Origin: Methanobacterium sp.
GTDB taxonomy: Archaea > Methanobacteriota > Methanobacteria > Methanobacteriales > Methanobacteriaceae
Length of the DNA stretch: 64,000 nt
Reading direction: 5' to 3'
Assembly (NCBI GenBank): GCA_039666455.1
Contig: JAVSLW010000014.1
Span: 16,765-80,764, forward strand
The notes under the pieces: generated by a model
Databases searched by the model: none
What the model saw: only the letters and a program-made list of their open reading frames with translations
Told to the model about the DNA's origin: nothing
Part shown: in pieces, positions 18,913 through 28,600 of the stretch
How the letters are laid out: every line of letters starts with the position of its first letter
Numbering within the stretch: the stretch's first letter is position 1
Program-made: the position numbers and the translations under genes

Positions 18913-20066
18913 ATTAACATCTCCTTAATTTTTGAGTTAGGGAATCCTACTTCTCTTTTAGCGCGAACAATGACTTTTAAGTTGCGTATCTCCTTATCCT
19001 TTCTATTCAGGTAGCCTATGATCGGTCCTACTCCAAACGGTATTTTCATTGACAGTGCTCTGGCTATTTTCCTGATCTGCCTGTCTAAAGCTGCCTCAAA
19101 AGGTGCTATAGAACCTGTTTTTGTGTATTCTACCATTGAATCTGCGAGAATCTGCGCATATTCTGTTCCTTCAAGACTGCTTATGACTCCCCCTACATCT
19201 TCAGCTTCCATTAAATCCTTCAGCTTCCATTCCCTTATCCCGTAACCTTTAGGAATGATATATTCCTTTATGTCTTCATACTTCAATCCTTCAACCTTTG
19301 ATCTTAATATAATGCTTAAGTTTGCAGCATCAACCTGTGCCCCTATATAAGAATGCAAAATTCTTGTGCTTTCTTCTGCAGGATTTGATGCAGCGGTTAT
19401 TAGATTTTCCATGAAGTATCTGTCAAGGGAAGCTTCTAAAGGCAGGATCATGCCAGTATCATGGTACGCTGAAAGTGCATCATCAAGAACACGGGCATAG
19501 GGTGTTCCTTCAAGACCATTAATGATATCAGTAATGTTTTTTGCATCCAAAAGCTTATCCATTAATTCACTCAGTTCCCCAAATGGAACCAGGAGATCTG
19601 CAGTTTCTTTTTTGGATAAACCTGCATCTTTAGCAATGATTAAACTTTTAATATTGTTTACATCCCATTTTTGAAGTAAAGCCTTGAATATAGGCCTGAT
19701 ACCTCCAGGCGTAATTTTTGCAAGTGTATCATAAGTTTCTGCAAGCTCTGTATCCAGAGCTTTTTCCAGCGGATATTTGTCCACGTATTTTGCATATTCT
19801 GGAAGCCCTCTAAGGTAATTTTTTACTTCTTCAATTGTATCTGCTTCAATTATTTCTGATAATTGTTTTTCGCTTAGAAGTCTTCCCATTCGCGCCCTTA
19901 CCCTTGCATTAGGGTAAGCGTAAGGAAAGTTGTCTAAAACTGGCCTTATAGTTGCTATTACTGCTATAACTCCAATAACAGCTCCAACTATAAATATTAG
20001 ACCTAAAAAGGATTCAATAGAAGGAAACCCCATTGCAGTTACTACTGATATAATTTCGTCTGCCAT
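18909..20066 (-). CDS. atpC: A-type ATP synthase subunit C
   Basis: A 385-aa helical subunit that links the rotor ring to the central stalk. It has an N-terminal hydrophobic helix (residues 18-42) and the family motif YPNARVRARMGRLL. A threefold pattern of helical repeats ends in the GYLNRKDKEIRNLKVIVRAKREVG block. The order E-C-F-A is canonical. Confidence 0.93.
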   Translation of the reverse strand: MADEIISVVTAMGFPSIESFLGLIFIVGAVIGVIAVIATIRPVLDNFPYAYPNARVRARMGRLLSEKQLSEIIEADTIEEVKNYLRGLPEYAKYVDKYPLEKALDTELAETYDTLAKITPGGIRPIFKALLQKWDVNNIKSLIIAKDAGLSKKETADLLVPFGELSELMDKLLDAKNITDIINGLEGTPYARVLDDALSAYHDTGMILPLEASLDRYFMENLITAASNPAEESTRILHSYIGAQVDAANLSIILRSKVEGLKYEDIKEYIIPKGYGIREWKLKDLMEAEDVGGVISSLEGTEYAQILADSMVEYTKTGSIAPFEAALDRQIRKIARALSMKIPFGVGPIIGYLNRKDKEIRNLKVIVRAKREVGFPNSKIKEMLI

Positions 20067-20077
20067 GATACTTCCTC

Positions 20078-20701
20078 CTAACTAAATAACACCTTTGCAA
20101 CCTCTGATCGTAGAACTTTTTTGAATCTCTGCATTCTTGCTTCAATTGTGTTGTTAACTTCAATGTCTCCATTTTTAGTTTTTAAAACAGCTCCACCAAT
20201 GGTTTTAATGTTTTCACCAATCTCTAAGGTTGTTTTTTGGCCTGTTTTCTCTTCAGTGTCTTTTTCGATTGATGGAATTATGTCCTTTATTTTTTGAACA
20301 TCCTCTTCCTTTAAAGATAATATCAAATCTCCCCCACCAATCTCTACAGATGCTTCCTGTATGATTTTTTTAAGGGATTCTTTGTATTGTGGAGATGAAG
20401 TGGATGCAATTTTTTGCAGTTCTTTTAGAGCGTTTTTAAATACGTTTTCAATGATTTCTTCTCTTGCCTCAAGCTCTGCTCTTCTGGCATTCATTTTAGC
20501 TTCAGAAATGAGCTGCTGATACTTCATCGCAGACTGTTTTTTTGCATTTTCCAGAATTCTTTCTTTTAAAAGAGCTGCTTCTTTTTCACCTTTCTGGGTA
20601 ATAACTGCAGCTTCTTTTTCAGCTTCCTGAATTATGCTATCAGCCTTGTTTTGAGCTTCAGACAGTATGCTTGAGACAATTTTTGCTGCCCCAGAGTTCA
20701 T
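20078..20701 (-). CDS. atpE: A-type ATP synthase subunit E
   Basis: A 207-aa peripheral stalk subunit. Residues 1-90 form a continuous charged coiled coil (AQNKADSIIQEAEKEAAV and following). The C-terminal globular domain contains GGDLILSLKEEDV and GGAVLKTKNGDIEVNNT. It pairs with subunit H to form the stator. Confidence 0.94.
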   Translation of the reverse strand: MNSGAAKIVSSILSEAQNKADSIIQEAEKEAAVITQKGEKEAALLKERILENAKKQSAMKYQQLISEAKMNARRAELEAREEIIENVFKNALKELQKIASTSSPQYKESLKKIIQEASVEIGGGDLILSLKEEDVQKIKDIIPSIEKDTEEKTGQKTTLEIGENIKTIGGAVLKTKNGDIEVNNTIEARMQRFKKVLRSEVAKVLFS

Positions 20702-20714
20702 ATAATATGTCCTC

Positions 20715-21200
20715 CTATCCTAAAATTCTGCCGAATACCATGAGCAGTATAGCAATCAGAAAACCGTAAATCGCCTGTGTCTCTGGCAATGCTGAGAATA
20801 TAATACCTCTTGCAAACATGTCAGGATCTTCCACTACAGCACCTACTGATGATGCGGCAGTGATACCCTGACCCATACCGGAACCAAGACCTGCAAAACC
20901 AATTGCAGCTCCTGCACCAACAGCTATTAATCCTGCTGTAACGTCCAATCCTTCCCCTCCACCGAGAAGACCGGAGAATACGAGTAACAGTATAGCAATC
21001 AGAAAACCGTAAATCGCCTGTGTCTCCGGCAGTGCAGAGAATATAATACCTCTTGCAAACATGTCGCTATCCTCTGCAACTGCACCTACACTTCCTGCTG
21101 CTGCTATACCCTGTCCTAAACCTGATCCTAATCCAGCAAAACCTACGGCTACGCCCGCACCTATTGCTGCTAAAGCTGTACCTAAAGCTATTTCTACCAT
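20715..21200 (-). CDS. ahaK: A-type ATP synthase proteolipid subunit K, double hairpin
   Basis: A 161-aa membrane rotor subunit made of two tandem hairpins, four helices in all. Both halves contain GFAGLGSG and end with SALPETQAIYGFLIAILL, so each hairpin keeps its ion-binding Glu. A duplicated c subunit of this type is known from Methanothermobacter. The two halves share long exact DNA matches, which suggests recent homogenisation. The Gln/Glu/Tyr pattern around the carboxylate is compatible with Na+ binding, but that is inference. Confidence 0.95.
   Translation of the reverse strand: MVEIALGTALAAIGAGVAVGFAGLGSGLGQGIAAAGSVGAVAEDSDMFARGIIFSALPETQAIYGFLIAILLLVFSGLLGGGEGLDVTAGLIAVGAGAAIGFAGLGSGMGQGITAASSVGAVVEDPDMFARGIIFSALPETQAIYGFLIAILLMVFGRILG
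20730..21190 (-). repeat. internal tandem duplication within the proteolipid gene
   Basis: Two units of about 240 bp encode the two hairpins. Stretches such as the one near 20746-20785 and its partner near 20990-21029 are identical over more than 30 bases. Confidence 0.8.
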
Positions 21201-23213
21201 TTATTTACCTCCTAATTTAGTAAGTTTTCTTTTTGTACGAAAAGCCCTGAATTTGGTGCTTCCGCCGATATAAAATTGACTGAAAAACTCAACATAATGT
21301 AAACGAAGCGAGTTTATGAATGCTCCAAGGGTCTGGAATGCACCATTTGCAATGTGTCCAAAGAGAGATATTATGATTATGGCTATGATCCCAATTACGC
21401 CGCCTATAATATCGCCTATGAGATTTGCAAGTATATTTACTGTGGTTGCTATTCCCCCAGTTGCAAGACAGAGTGCCAGCAACCTGGCGTAGGATAATAT
21501 TGTACCCAGGAATCCAGAGATATCCATGATTCCAAGAGCTCCATTGAAATAAACAAGCATCCCCAATGCTATAAGAATGAGTGCTCCTCCAGCGTACAGT
21601 ATAATTGAGCCCAATCCAAGCATCATACTGGCAGCTAAAAGACCAACACCTACAAATAGAATTAACCATACGACCTGTTCACCCAGAGCTTGTTTGATTT
21701 GTCCCATCCGCACGTTGTCCATGGCTCCAATTATTAATCCCATTATGGTGTAGATCACACCTACAATTAAAGCCCAGATCAATATGTTTTGAGGGAATAC
21801 AAATGAGTTAACAGCAGCTATAGTTGTTGGAAGCGCTGCATTAGGGTCTCCTATTATCCATCTTGGGATAAAATCACCAAATAAACTGTTTGTAACCAGA
21901 CCAAGTATAATTGCCCATATACCACAGGCAACAAGAATCATACCTAAATCACGCATTATTCTATTGACTTTACCTAATCCAGACACCAGGGCTAATCCAA
22001 TAAGTGCATTTGCAGCACCGTATCCTGCATCTGTAAGACAGAAGCCAAAGAAAAACGGAAATACCATTGCCATTAGCAGTGTAGGGTCAGTTTCTTTGTA
22101 CCTTGGAGGAGAATACATATGCACAAATAGCTCGTAAGGTTTGGCAAAACGAGGGTTGTCCAGGTGAATTGGAATATCTTCACTACCATGCGGGTTTGTT
22201 ACCTCAACAATAGAGTGACCTTCGCTTGCTTGTTTGATTATCTCCAGTGATTTATCTAATTTTTTCTCAGGAACCCATGCTTCTAACATTAAAGTTTTCT
22301 CTGTCTCTCCAAATGAAGAAAAGATTTCATTTCTATCTTTTTCAATTTCAAGCTGTTCTTTTAATACTAAAAGATCATCTATCCACTTCTCTGCCAGTTC
22401 TGCAAGGTTATCCATTAATTGATCCTTTTCGTTATTAATTTCATCAATTCTGGACTTAGAATTTTTGATTATTGCCTCTGGTTTTCCATATAATATAGAA
22501 ATATCATACAATTCAAATTCATGTTTTCTAAGAAGTGATGAAACTTCGCTTCCAAATTCCTTTAAAGTAACCACAATTATTGTTCTATAATCCTCTTTAT
22601 CTTCAAAATGCTCTAAAATTACAATTTTGTCAGTTACTGCTTCCACTTCTTTTTTGAAGTCTTCAAATGCCTGAGCATGCATTTTTCCAGCTATTGCAGA
22701 AATATAACGTGAATCTTTTAAATCACTGAAATCAATATCAAAACCTTTCAGTTTGTCTGCAACGCTTAAAGCATTTACATTTTCGTTTTTTTCAGTATCA
22801 AGTTTGGTTATTTTTTCTTCGATTGTCTTTGTTTTTCCTTCCACATCTTGAAGGAGGTTTTCTGCGCGTTCAATTAGATCGGGAGTATCTAAATGCTCTA
22901 CTTCTCGCTTCTCTGGCACTTCTGGATTTATCATGCTCAAAATACTCTTAAGTATGCTTTCTTCTTTTCTTTCTGCAGATTTTAAAAAGTCAATTATTCC
23001 GGCAGTTTTCATCTGAAGAGATGATACCTTACTGGTGTAGGCTGTTGCCTTTGACGGTTTCATGATCTGTCTCCATTCAGCATCATGTTGAATGCGTTCA
23101 GAGATATCATGAATTTGGACGATCCCCTCTTCATGAAGAGAACTTACCACAGAATTAGAGTAAGCATCTAAAGTGAGTATTTTAAGCTTATTCATCCTCG
23201 CTGGCTTAAACAT
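21201..23213 (-). CDS. ahaI: A-type ATP synthase subunit I
   Basis: The membrane stator subunit equivalent to eukaryotic subunit a. Its N-terminal half (to about residue 340) is soluble, with coiled coils. The C-terminal half has about seven transmembrane helices, with the ion-path region FLGTILSYARLLALCLATGGIA and the terminal LRLHYVEFFSQFYIGG. The ORF extends to a GTG at 23222, but GTGGTGA followed by ATG at 23213 is the better start. The product is about 670 aa. Confidence 0.94.
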   Translation of the reverse strand: MFKPARMNKLKILTLDAYSNSVVSSLHEEGIVQIHDISERIQHDAEWRQIMKPSKATAYTSKVSSLQMKTAGIIDFLKSAERKEESILKSILSMINPEVPEKREVEHLDTPDLIERAENLLQDVEGKTKTIEEKITKLDTEKNENVNALSVADKLKGFDIDFSDLKDSRYISAIAGKMHAQAFEDFKKEVEAVTDKIVILEHFEDKEDYRTIIVVTLKEFGSEVSSLLRKHEFELYDISILYGKPEAIIKNSKSRIDEINNEKDQLMDNLAELAEKWIDDLLVLKEQLEIEKDRNEIFSSFGETEKTLMLEAWVPEKKLDKSLEIIKQASEGHSIVEVTNPHGSEDIPIHLDNPRFAKPYELFVHMYSPPRYKETDPTLLMAMVFPFFFGFCLTDAGYGAANALIGLALVSGLGKVNRIMRDLGMILVACGIWAIILGLVTNSLFGDFIPRWIIGDPNAALPTTIAAVNSFVFPQNILIWALIVGVIYTIMGLIIGAMDNVRMGQIKQALGEQVVWLILFVGVGLLAASMMLGLGSIILYAGGALILIALGMLVYFNGALGIMDISGFLGTILSYARLLALCLATGGIATTVNILANLIGDIIGGVIGIIAIIIISLFGHIANGAFQTLGAFINSLRLHYVEFFSQFYIGGSTKFRAFRTKRKLTKLGGK

Positions 23214-23251
23214 ATTCACCACTTTAATTTTTTTAACTAACGAAAATCAAA

Positions 23252-23566
23252 TTACAGTATATTTTTAACTATAATTTCCACAGCTTCTTCAATTCTCCCT
23301 GTAATCTGATTTTTTATGTTTATTATGTTCTCGTTAGCCTGTTTTGATATCTGGATGGTTTCTTTTTTAGTGTCTTCCTCTGCCTTTAAGACTATTTCAC
23401 CAGTATCTTCATGAGCTTCATCTTTTGCCTGTTGAATTAGTGCGTTCACTTTTTCTTTTGCATCTTCCTTTATTTTAGAGGATTCTTGCTTAACATCCTC
23501 TATTAATTTATCGGCATCATTTTCTGCCTTTTTAATCGTTGTAATTGCTTCTGATATCGATACCAT
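23252..23566 (-). CDS. ahaH: A-type ATP synthase subunit H
   Basis: A 104-aa, almost entirely alpha-helical and charged protein starting MVSISEAITTIKKAENDADKL. It is the peripheral stalk partner of subunit E and the first gene of the H-I-K-E-C-F-A-B-D operon. A TATA-like AAATATAA sits near 23605-23615, upstream of the start. Confidence 0.9.
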   Translation of the reverse strand: MVSISEAITTIKKAENDADKLIEDVKQESSKIKEDAKEKVNALIQQAKDEAHEDTGEIVLKAEEDTKKETIQISKQANENIINIKNQITGRIEEAVEIIVKNIL

Positions 23567-23829
23567 TTTGAACCACCATGATAAATCAATTCTATTTAGA
23601 GTTATATTTATCTTTTGCTATTTAATTTTTCAAGGAATCCCTTCAAATATTATTAAAAATTATTAAAAACGCCCATGTCCTTCTCTGTGTATCATATGCA
23701 CCTTAAATTTGATGCAAGAATTGATTCAAAAAAACTGAATATTCTATTCATCCTGTTTTAATTAACGGAAATTGCAATTTAATGTACACTGCATTTTTAC
23801 ACCCTTTCAAAGAAGGCGGCCAGTTTGTA

Positions 23830-24654
23830 TTATTTATTACTCTGGCCAATTATTCTGGCCTCGTCCTCACCGTCGTAATAAATCTCTTCTATTTCAAAAA
23901 ACTTCCTGAAAGGAGCTTCGCGTGTTTTTTCCTCATGCACATGGGCAATAATTGCTGGAAGCCTCCCTATCATGAACATGCCAGTTCCAACACTCCAGTC
24001 AAAACCCATGTCTGATAATATTGCTCCATTGGCCCCATCAATATTCATTCTAATTCCCTTTTTTTCAAGAAGAATACTTTGAATTGTAAGGGCAAGTTCA
24101 GTGTGTATTCCTGCACAATCGTATTTTTCAGCCATCTCCATTAATTTAGGTACCCTCGGATCTTCAGCATGATATCTATGGCCAAATCCAGGTATTTTTT
24201 GGCCGCATTCAAGAGATTCGCAGACTATTTCTCCTGCAATAGTCTCTATATCGCCATCATATCTTTTAACACCTTCTTGAAGGGTTCTCATGGCATTTTC
24301 TATAGCACCGGCATGGTGTTTTCCAAAGGCTAATAGCCCTCCTCCTACGCATGCATGCATTGGAGATCCTGTTGAGGCCATGATCCTGGCTGCCTGAGTA
24401 CTTGGAGGGGTTACCCCATGGTCACAGAAGGAAATTAAAACTGCTTCAAGCATTTTTGCCTCATTATTTGATGGCATTTCACCTTTTATAAGTAAATAAA
24501 CCATTTCAGGGAAAGACACATTCCCTATAAGGTCTTCCTGTGAGTATCCTCTTGTTATAAGCCTGTTTGGTTCAACTCGGGTTATGCTGGTTTTCCATTT
24601 AGGATTACCCAGTTTCAGTATATTTTCTATTGTTTCTCTTCCTATTGCCATCAT
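23830..24654 (-). CDS. citryl-CoA lyase-like citrate synthase family protein
   Basis: A 274-aa member of the citrate synthase family, shorter than true citrate synthases (about 370-430 aa). It matches archaeal and bacterial proteins annotated as citryl-CoA lyase, which cleave citryl-CoA to acetyl-CoA and oxaloacetate. Catalytic-type motifs are HACVGGGLLAFGKHHAGA and PGFGHRYHAEDPR near residue 155. It is the last gene of a tight four-gene operon, 3 bp after the fumarase-like gene. The actual substrate is unproven. Confidence 0.75.
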   Translation of the reverse strand: MMAIGRETIENILKLGNPKWKTSITRVEPNRLITRGYSQEDLIGNVSFPEMVYLLIKGEMPSNNEAKMLEAVLISFCDHGVTPPSTQAARIMASTGSPMHACVGGGLLAFGKHHAGAIENAMRTLQEGVKRYDGDIETIAGEIVCESLECGQKIPGFGHRYHAEDPRVPKLMEMAEKYDCAGIHTELALTIQSILLEKKGIRMNIDGANGAILSDMGFDWSVGTGMFMIGRLPAIIAHVHEEKTREAPFRKFFEIEEIYYDGEDEARIIGQSNK

Positions 24655-24657
24655 ATA

Positions 24658-25518
24658 TCACTCCAGAATATGGGAAGGGATGAATACCGCTGATCTTCTT
24701 GGCTCCACAAAACAGCATGGCCTCATAGATAAAATTCTAACGCCACTTGCTCTTTGAGGACCAATTTTAACAAAAGATCCAAGCGCAGTTACAGAACCAC
24801 CAATTCCAAGTGTACCAATTCTGGAATCATTGAGGGATTCTGTAATTTCCTCTTCTATTTTGGATTGTTCGTTTAAATTTCCGTATGCCATTGCCTTTAA
24901 CATCAATGACGAAGCTTCAAAATGAGTTCTACCAATGCCTACAGCAGGGATACATGGTGTGCACCCAAGCATTTGTACCTCTGATCTCATCCATGTTTTA
25001 ACTATATTAAATACTTTTCTATTATCTCTCCTGTGGAAAACTCTATATGTGGAAGCCCTTATCTCTGGACCTCCCCCTAACATTAAAATAATAATATTTA
25101 CACCATTTTCATGGGTTTTATCAATAATAAAGGATGGTGGAACCAGTTTTCCAGGATCTTCATATAAGCCTTTACTTTGCTCTATTCGTTCAATATCATC
25201 TCCACAAACGGCCATTGGCCTTCCGGGAAGTTTCTGCAAACCTTTTTCTATACCCTGCTTTATATCTTCAAAAAAATTAGAGGGTATTTTTATATCTTCC
25301 CCAATTTCCACTAAAACATGAGGAATTCCTGTATCATCGCAAAGGGGAAACTTATTTTTATTTGCTATCTCTGCATTTTTCATTAGAAGTTCAAGCATCC
25401 AGGAAGCATTTTCATCTGTTTCCATATCCAGAGCTCTGTTATAGGCATCGAACTGGTCTTTTCTAAAGGTGGTGCTTGCTTCAATTACAGCGTCACTTAT
25501 TAAATTAACTATTTCCAT
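24658..25518 (-). CDS. fumarate hydratase class I alpha-type subunit
   Basis: A 286-aa protein of the TtdA/FumA N-terminal type, the iron-sulfur domain of two-subunit class I fumarases or tartrate dehydratases. Candidate 4Fe-4S cysteines are in CDDTGIPHV, CTPCIPAVGIGRTHFEAS and the CCFVEPRR near the end. The beta subunit that normally completes the active site is not adjacent and not in this window. In this operon it may act on a substrate other than fumarate (inference). Confidence 0.8.
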   Translation of the reverse strand: MEIVNLISDAVIEASTTFRKDQFDAYNRALDMETDENASWMLELLMKNAEIANKNKFPLCDDTGIPHVLVEIGEDIKIPSNFFEDIKQGIEKGLQKLPGRPMAVCGDDIERIEQSKGLYEDPGKLVPPSFIIDKTHENGVNIIILMLGGGPEIRASTYRVFHRRDNRKVFNIVKTWMRSEVQMLGCTPCIPAVGIGRTHFEASSLMLKAMAYGNLNEQSKIEEEITESLNDSRIGTLGIGGSVTALGSFVKIGPQRASGVRILSMRPCCFVEPRRSAVFIPSHILE

Positions 25519-25539
25519 CTAAAACTTCCTGAATCTTTA

Positions 25540-26436
25540 TTATTTTGGCACTGCTAAATCAGCTGCTCCTTTTTTAGATATTATTGCATGGTCGTAGTAT
25601 CTGTTTATCATATCCTGAACAAGAGAAACCTGTCTTATACGTTCTTCTGCCTGTTTTTCAGTTGTATCCCATCCATGATGCCCGGCAACCGCACCACCTG
25701 TTTTAAGATAGACTGGTGCAGCATACTTTATCATTTCCGGGACTTCATAGTGCCTTATAAATCCGCCTGATGATTTTGGGTTTTCAGTGTGCAGGTCAAT
25801 TGAAATATCAATTGCATTTCTAATTGATGCAATCATTGGAATCTGCAGGTCTCTTACAGGATTAAATGAATCTGCCCCAATTTCTTCTAAAAGCTTTGCA
25901 GATGCAGGATTTCCATGTCCTGTGTGAGCTGATACTTTAAAGTGTGTATCTTTGGGTATTTCACCTGCCTGGCGCATTTTATCAAGTGTCCATAATAACC
26001 CTTCATCATAGACTACAATTCCTCTAACTCCAAGCTCTAAAGCCCTTTTAACATCTTCAATGGCATAAACAAGGTTATCGTATCCTCTTAACCTGTATCC
26101 AATTCTTTTTCCCTCTTCTGTTTTTGCAGATGCGCTTGTATCATAGGTTGCACGTGGTCCAACACTTAAAAATAGTTCTATTTTTCTGTTTCTTGCAATA
26201 TCTATCATTTCAAGTATTTCTGAATCTGTTAAAAGCATTATTCCCTTTGTTTGAGTTACTCTGTGAACTTCAACTTCGTATCTGTCTGCTGCATCAATGA
26301 GTGCCCTCATTGCAGCGGGTTTTTGAATTCCAGGAACCTCAAATCTATACTGTGCTCCATCAGCAAACCTTTTTTCTGATTCATCAAGCTTATTATTTTC
26401 TATTCCCATTGTTTTTAGAAATTCTCTGGTTTTCAT
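25540..26436 (-). CDS. U32-peptidase-like TIM-barrel protein
   Basis: A 298-aa predicted TIM barrel related to U32 peptidase-like proteins. Visible motifs include SAHTGHGNPASAKLLEEIG, DLQIPMIASIRNAIDI, DLHTENPKSSGGFIRHYE and VYLKTGG. The usual U32 C-terminal domain is missing. The catalytic activity is not known. It starts 4 bp after the PrpD-like gene, so it is co-translated with a probable hydratase/dehydratase set. Confidence 0.6.
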   Translation of the reverse strand: MKTREFLKTMGIENNKLDESEKRFADGAQYRFEVPGIQKPAAMRALIDAADRYEVEVHRVTQTKGIMLLTDSEILEMIDIARNRKIELFLSVGPRATYDTSASAKTEEGKRIGYRLRGYDNLVYAIEDVKRALELGVRGIVVYDEGLLWTLDKMRQAGEIPKDTHFKVSAHTGHGNPASAKLLEEIGADSFNPVRDLQIPMIASIRNAIDISIDLHTENPKSSGGFIRHYEVPEMIKYAAPVYLKTGGAVAGHHGWDTTEKQAEERIRQVSLVQDMINRYYDHAIISKKGAADLAVPK

Positions 26437-26440
26437 TTAA

Positions 26441-27814
26441 TTACCCCTCCTTGAATTTTTTATTAAACATTGTCATTAACTCTTTGATCTTGCAATTTTC
26501 TAAACCATCGATTATATCCTGGATATCTGCATTAATTTCAGGATTTAGATTATAGAATTTATCCAGTAGTTCATATTTGCTAAACTGGTTTTCTGGTTCG
26601 CCTCCAGGTAAATCTACTCTATTACAATAAGATTGTATGTCTGTTTGAATGGTAACTTCTGAAGGTCTTTTGTATGGATAGAGCTCATCCAGATTTTTAC
26701 TGCATTCAATGACAATTTTACTTGAAATTTCTGCCACATCTTCATTAATTTCAAGAACATCAGGGTTTAAATCTTTATTTTTAAGTGCAATGGCCAGACT
26801 TGTGGGTAAGCTCTGCTTTAGAGCCTCAATTGTCTCAGGGTTATAGTCATCGTGATTAGCAGCAAGCTTATATGTTTTAACCCTTACTTTTTGGATATCA
26901 CTGGCTTTTAAATCATTATCATTTATAATATTCAGTGCTGCATCAATTGTAGAATGGAGGTGCCTGCATACAGGATATTTTTTAAAGTACACATTTAAAA
27001 TATGGAAATTACCTAACTTGAAATGTTTTTTAACCACACTATATTTTGCCATTGCAGACAAAAAACCTTCTTTACCTTCAATAATAGTTGAAGCACCTGT
27101 AAATCCTTCTTTTGCAAGAAGTGCCGATAAAACACCTGATTGAGCAGCCTTTCCTGCATGAAGGTGTTTTCCCATCGAACCTGCATGATCTGATTCTAAA
27201 AGTCCGCTTGCCTGGGTACCTGCAAGCCCAAGTGCATTTATTGTCTGCTTTTTATTTAAATTCAGGGCTTTACAGGCTGCCGCTGCTGCTCCAAAAGTTC
27301 CGCATGTTCCAGTACTGTGAAATCCTCTGTTTCTATGCTCTGGATTTACAAGCATTCCCAGTGAAATCGCTATTTCGTATCCTGCCACAATGGAGCTTAT
27401 AAGTTCCTTTCCTTTTTTATCATATGCTTCACAGATTGAAAGCGCTGCAGGGATAACACACACTCCTGGATGAAGATGGGCCATTCTACTTCCATCATCC
27501 ATATCCAGTGAATGTGCAGCTACACCGTTTGCAAGTGCACAATCAAGAATTGTTGACTTTCCATGGCCAATAACAGTGGATTCCGTCGAATACTTTGTGT
27601 TCGAGCACCAAAAACACGGAGTGTTTTTGAATGCTTTATTTTTTTTAATTATCTTATTTACTGCAATGGCGCTTTTTGTTTTAGATCCCTTTAAAGTAAC
27701 CCCTAAAAAGTCTAAAAAGCAGAGTTTGGCCTTTTTTATCACCTCTTCAGGAAGGTCGTTGTAGCTGACATCCACAATAAAGTCTGCAAATTTTTTTGTT
27801 ATCATTAATCTCAA
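26441..27814 (-). CDS. MmgE/PrpD family protein
   Basis: A 457-aa member of the MmgE/PrpD family (2-methylcitrate dehydratase, cis-aconitate decarboxylase and relatives). Typical blocks are DFLGVTLKGS, GVAAHSLDMDDG, HPGVCVIPAALS, HSTGTCGTFGAAAAA, GLAGTQASGLLE and KKYPVCRHLHSTIDA. It is the first gene of the four-gene operon with the U32-like, fumarase alpha-like and citryl-CoA lyase-like proteins. Together they suggest dehydration/hydration and cleavage of a tricarboxylic acid-like compound (inference). Confidence 0.85.
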   Translation of the reverse strand: MRLMITKKFADFIVDVSYNDLPEEVIKKAKLCFLDFLGVTLKGSKTKSAIAVNKIIKKNKAFKNTPCFWCSNTKYSTESTVIGHGKSTILDCALANGVAAHSLDMDDGSRMAHLHPGVCVIPAALSICEAYDKKGKELISSIVAGYEIAISLGMLVNPEHRNRGFHSTGTCGTFGAAAAACKALNLNKKQTINALGLAGTQASGLLESDHAGSMGKHLHAGKAAQSGVLSALLAKEGFTGASTIIEGKEGFLSAMAKYSVVKKHFKLGNFHILNVYFKKYPVCRHLHSTIDAALNIINDNDLKASDIQKVRVKTYKLAANHDDYNPETIEALKQSLPTSLAIALKNKDLNPDVLEINEDVAEISSKIVIECSKNLDELYPYKRPSEVTIQTDIQSYCNRVDLPGGEPENQFSKYELLDKFYNLNPEINADIQDIIDGLENCKIKELMTMFNKKFKEG

Positions 27815-28124
27815 TTCTTCTTCATAGGATAAAGTTTTTGTTTAAATCCACATGATATGTTGATAATGAAGATAATTTCCCTATTTTTTTATTAATAATA
27901 TATAGTAAAGTAATATAATGTATATCGCCTGCTAATTTTAGTATCATGTCATTCACGTTTGTTTTATAGGGAATAGCTTTTTATAAGATTAAATACATAT
28001 AATTAAAACAGATCAGGCTTTTTAAAAGCATTCTACTCATTGAAATGCCATTTCAGGTTATTCAATGATCATGAATTTGATGTGTTCTCAAAGCCTGATC
28101 ATAATAAATGGGGAATGTGGTGAC

Positions 28125-28580
28125 ATGGGTGTTGTTCAATTCATTAAGATTTTATTAGTTGAGGATAATAATGCAGATGCCCGTCTGTTTGAAGAAGCAT
28201 TTAAAGAATCCTGCTTTAAAAACGAATTATATACAGTAAAAGACGGTTGTGAGGCTATTGAATTTTTAAACCAGGAAAATATTTATTCAGATGCACCCCG
28301 ACCAGATTTAATTTTGCTTGATCTGGATTTACCTCAAATCAGCGGTCTTGATGTATTAAAAAAAGTTAAAAATGACGCTGCATTAAAATTAATCCCAGTT
28401 ATGATACTTTCAGCCTCCCTAAGCGACAAAGATATGATGTACGCCTATAAATACCATGCAAATGCATTTATCATAAAGCCCGGTGATTACCCTTCTTTAA
28501 TCAGGTTTTCAGACTCTCTTGGAGAATTCTGGAGTAGGTGGGTCAGGCTGCCTGGTGAAGCTGAATATAATCAGATGTAA
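28125..28580 (+). CDS. single-domain response regulator
   Basis: A CheY-like receiver of the Rcp1 type without an output domain. The acidic pocket is EDNNADARL, the phosphoacceptor Asp lies in LILLDLDLPQISG, and a Ser and a Lys follow (MILSAS, IIKPG). It receives a phosphoryl group from a histidine kinase that is not in this window. The ORF opens 20 codons earlier at 28065, but homologues normally begin just before KILLVED, so ATG 28125 is preferred. It is monocistronic. Confidence 0.85.
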   Translation: MGVVQFIKILLVEDNNADARLFEEAFKESCFKNELYTVKDGCEAIEFLNQENIYSDAPRPDLILLDLDLPQISGLDVLKKVKNDAALKLIPVMILSASLSDKDMMYAYKYHANAFIIKPGDYPSLIRFSDSLGEFWSRWVRLPGEAEYNQM

Positions 28581-28600
28581 TACATAGAAAAATTTTAAAG

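Noticed and set aside
21201..23213. Several overlapping ORFs antisense or out of frame within subunit I and other operon genes
   Set aside because: They are shadows of strong coding frames, with no start signals or domain matches.
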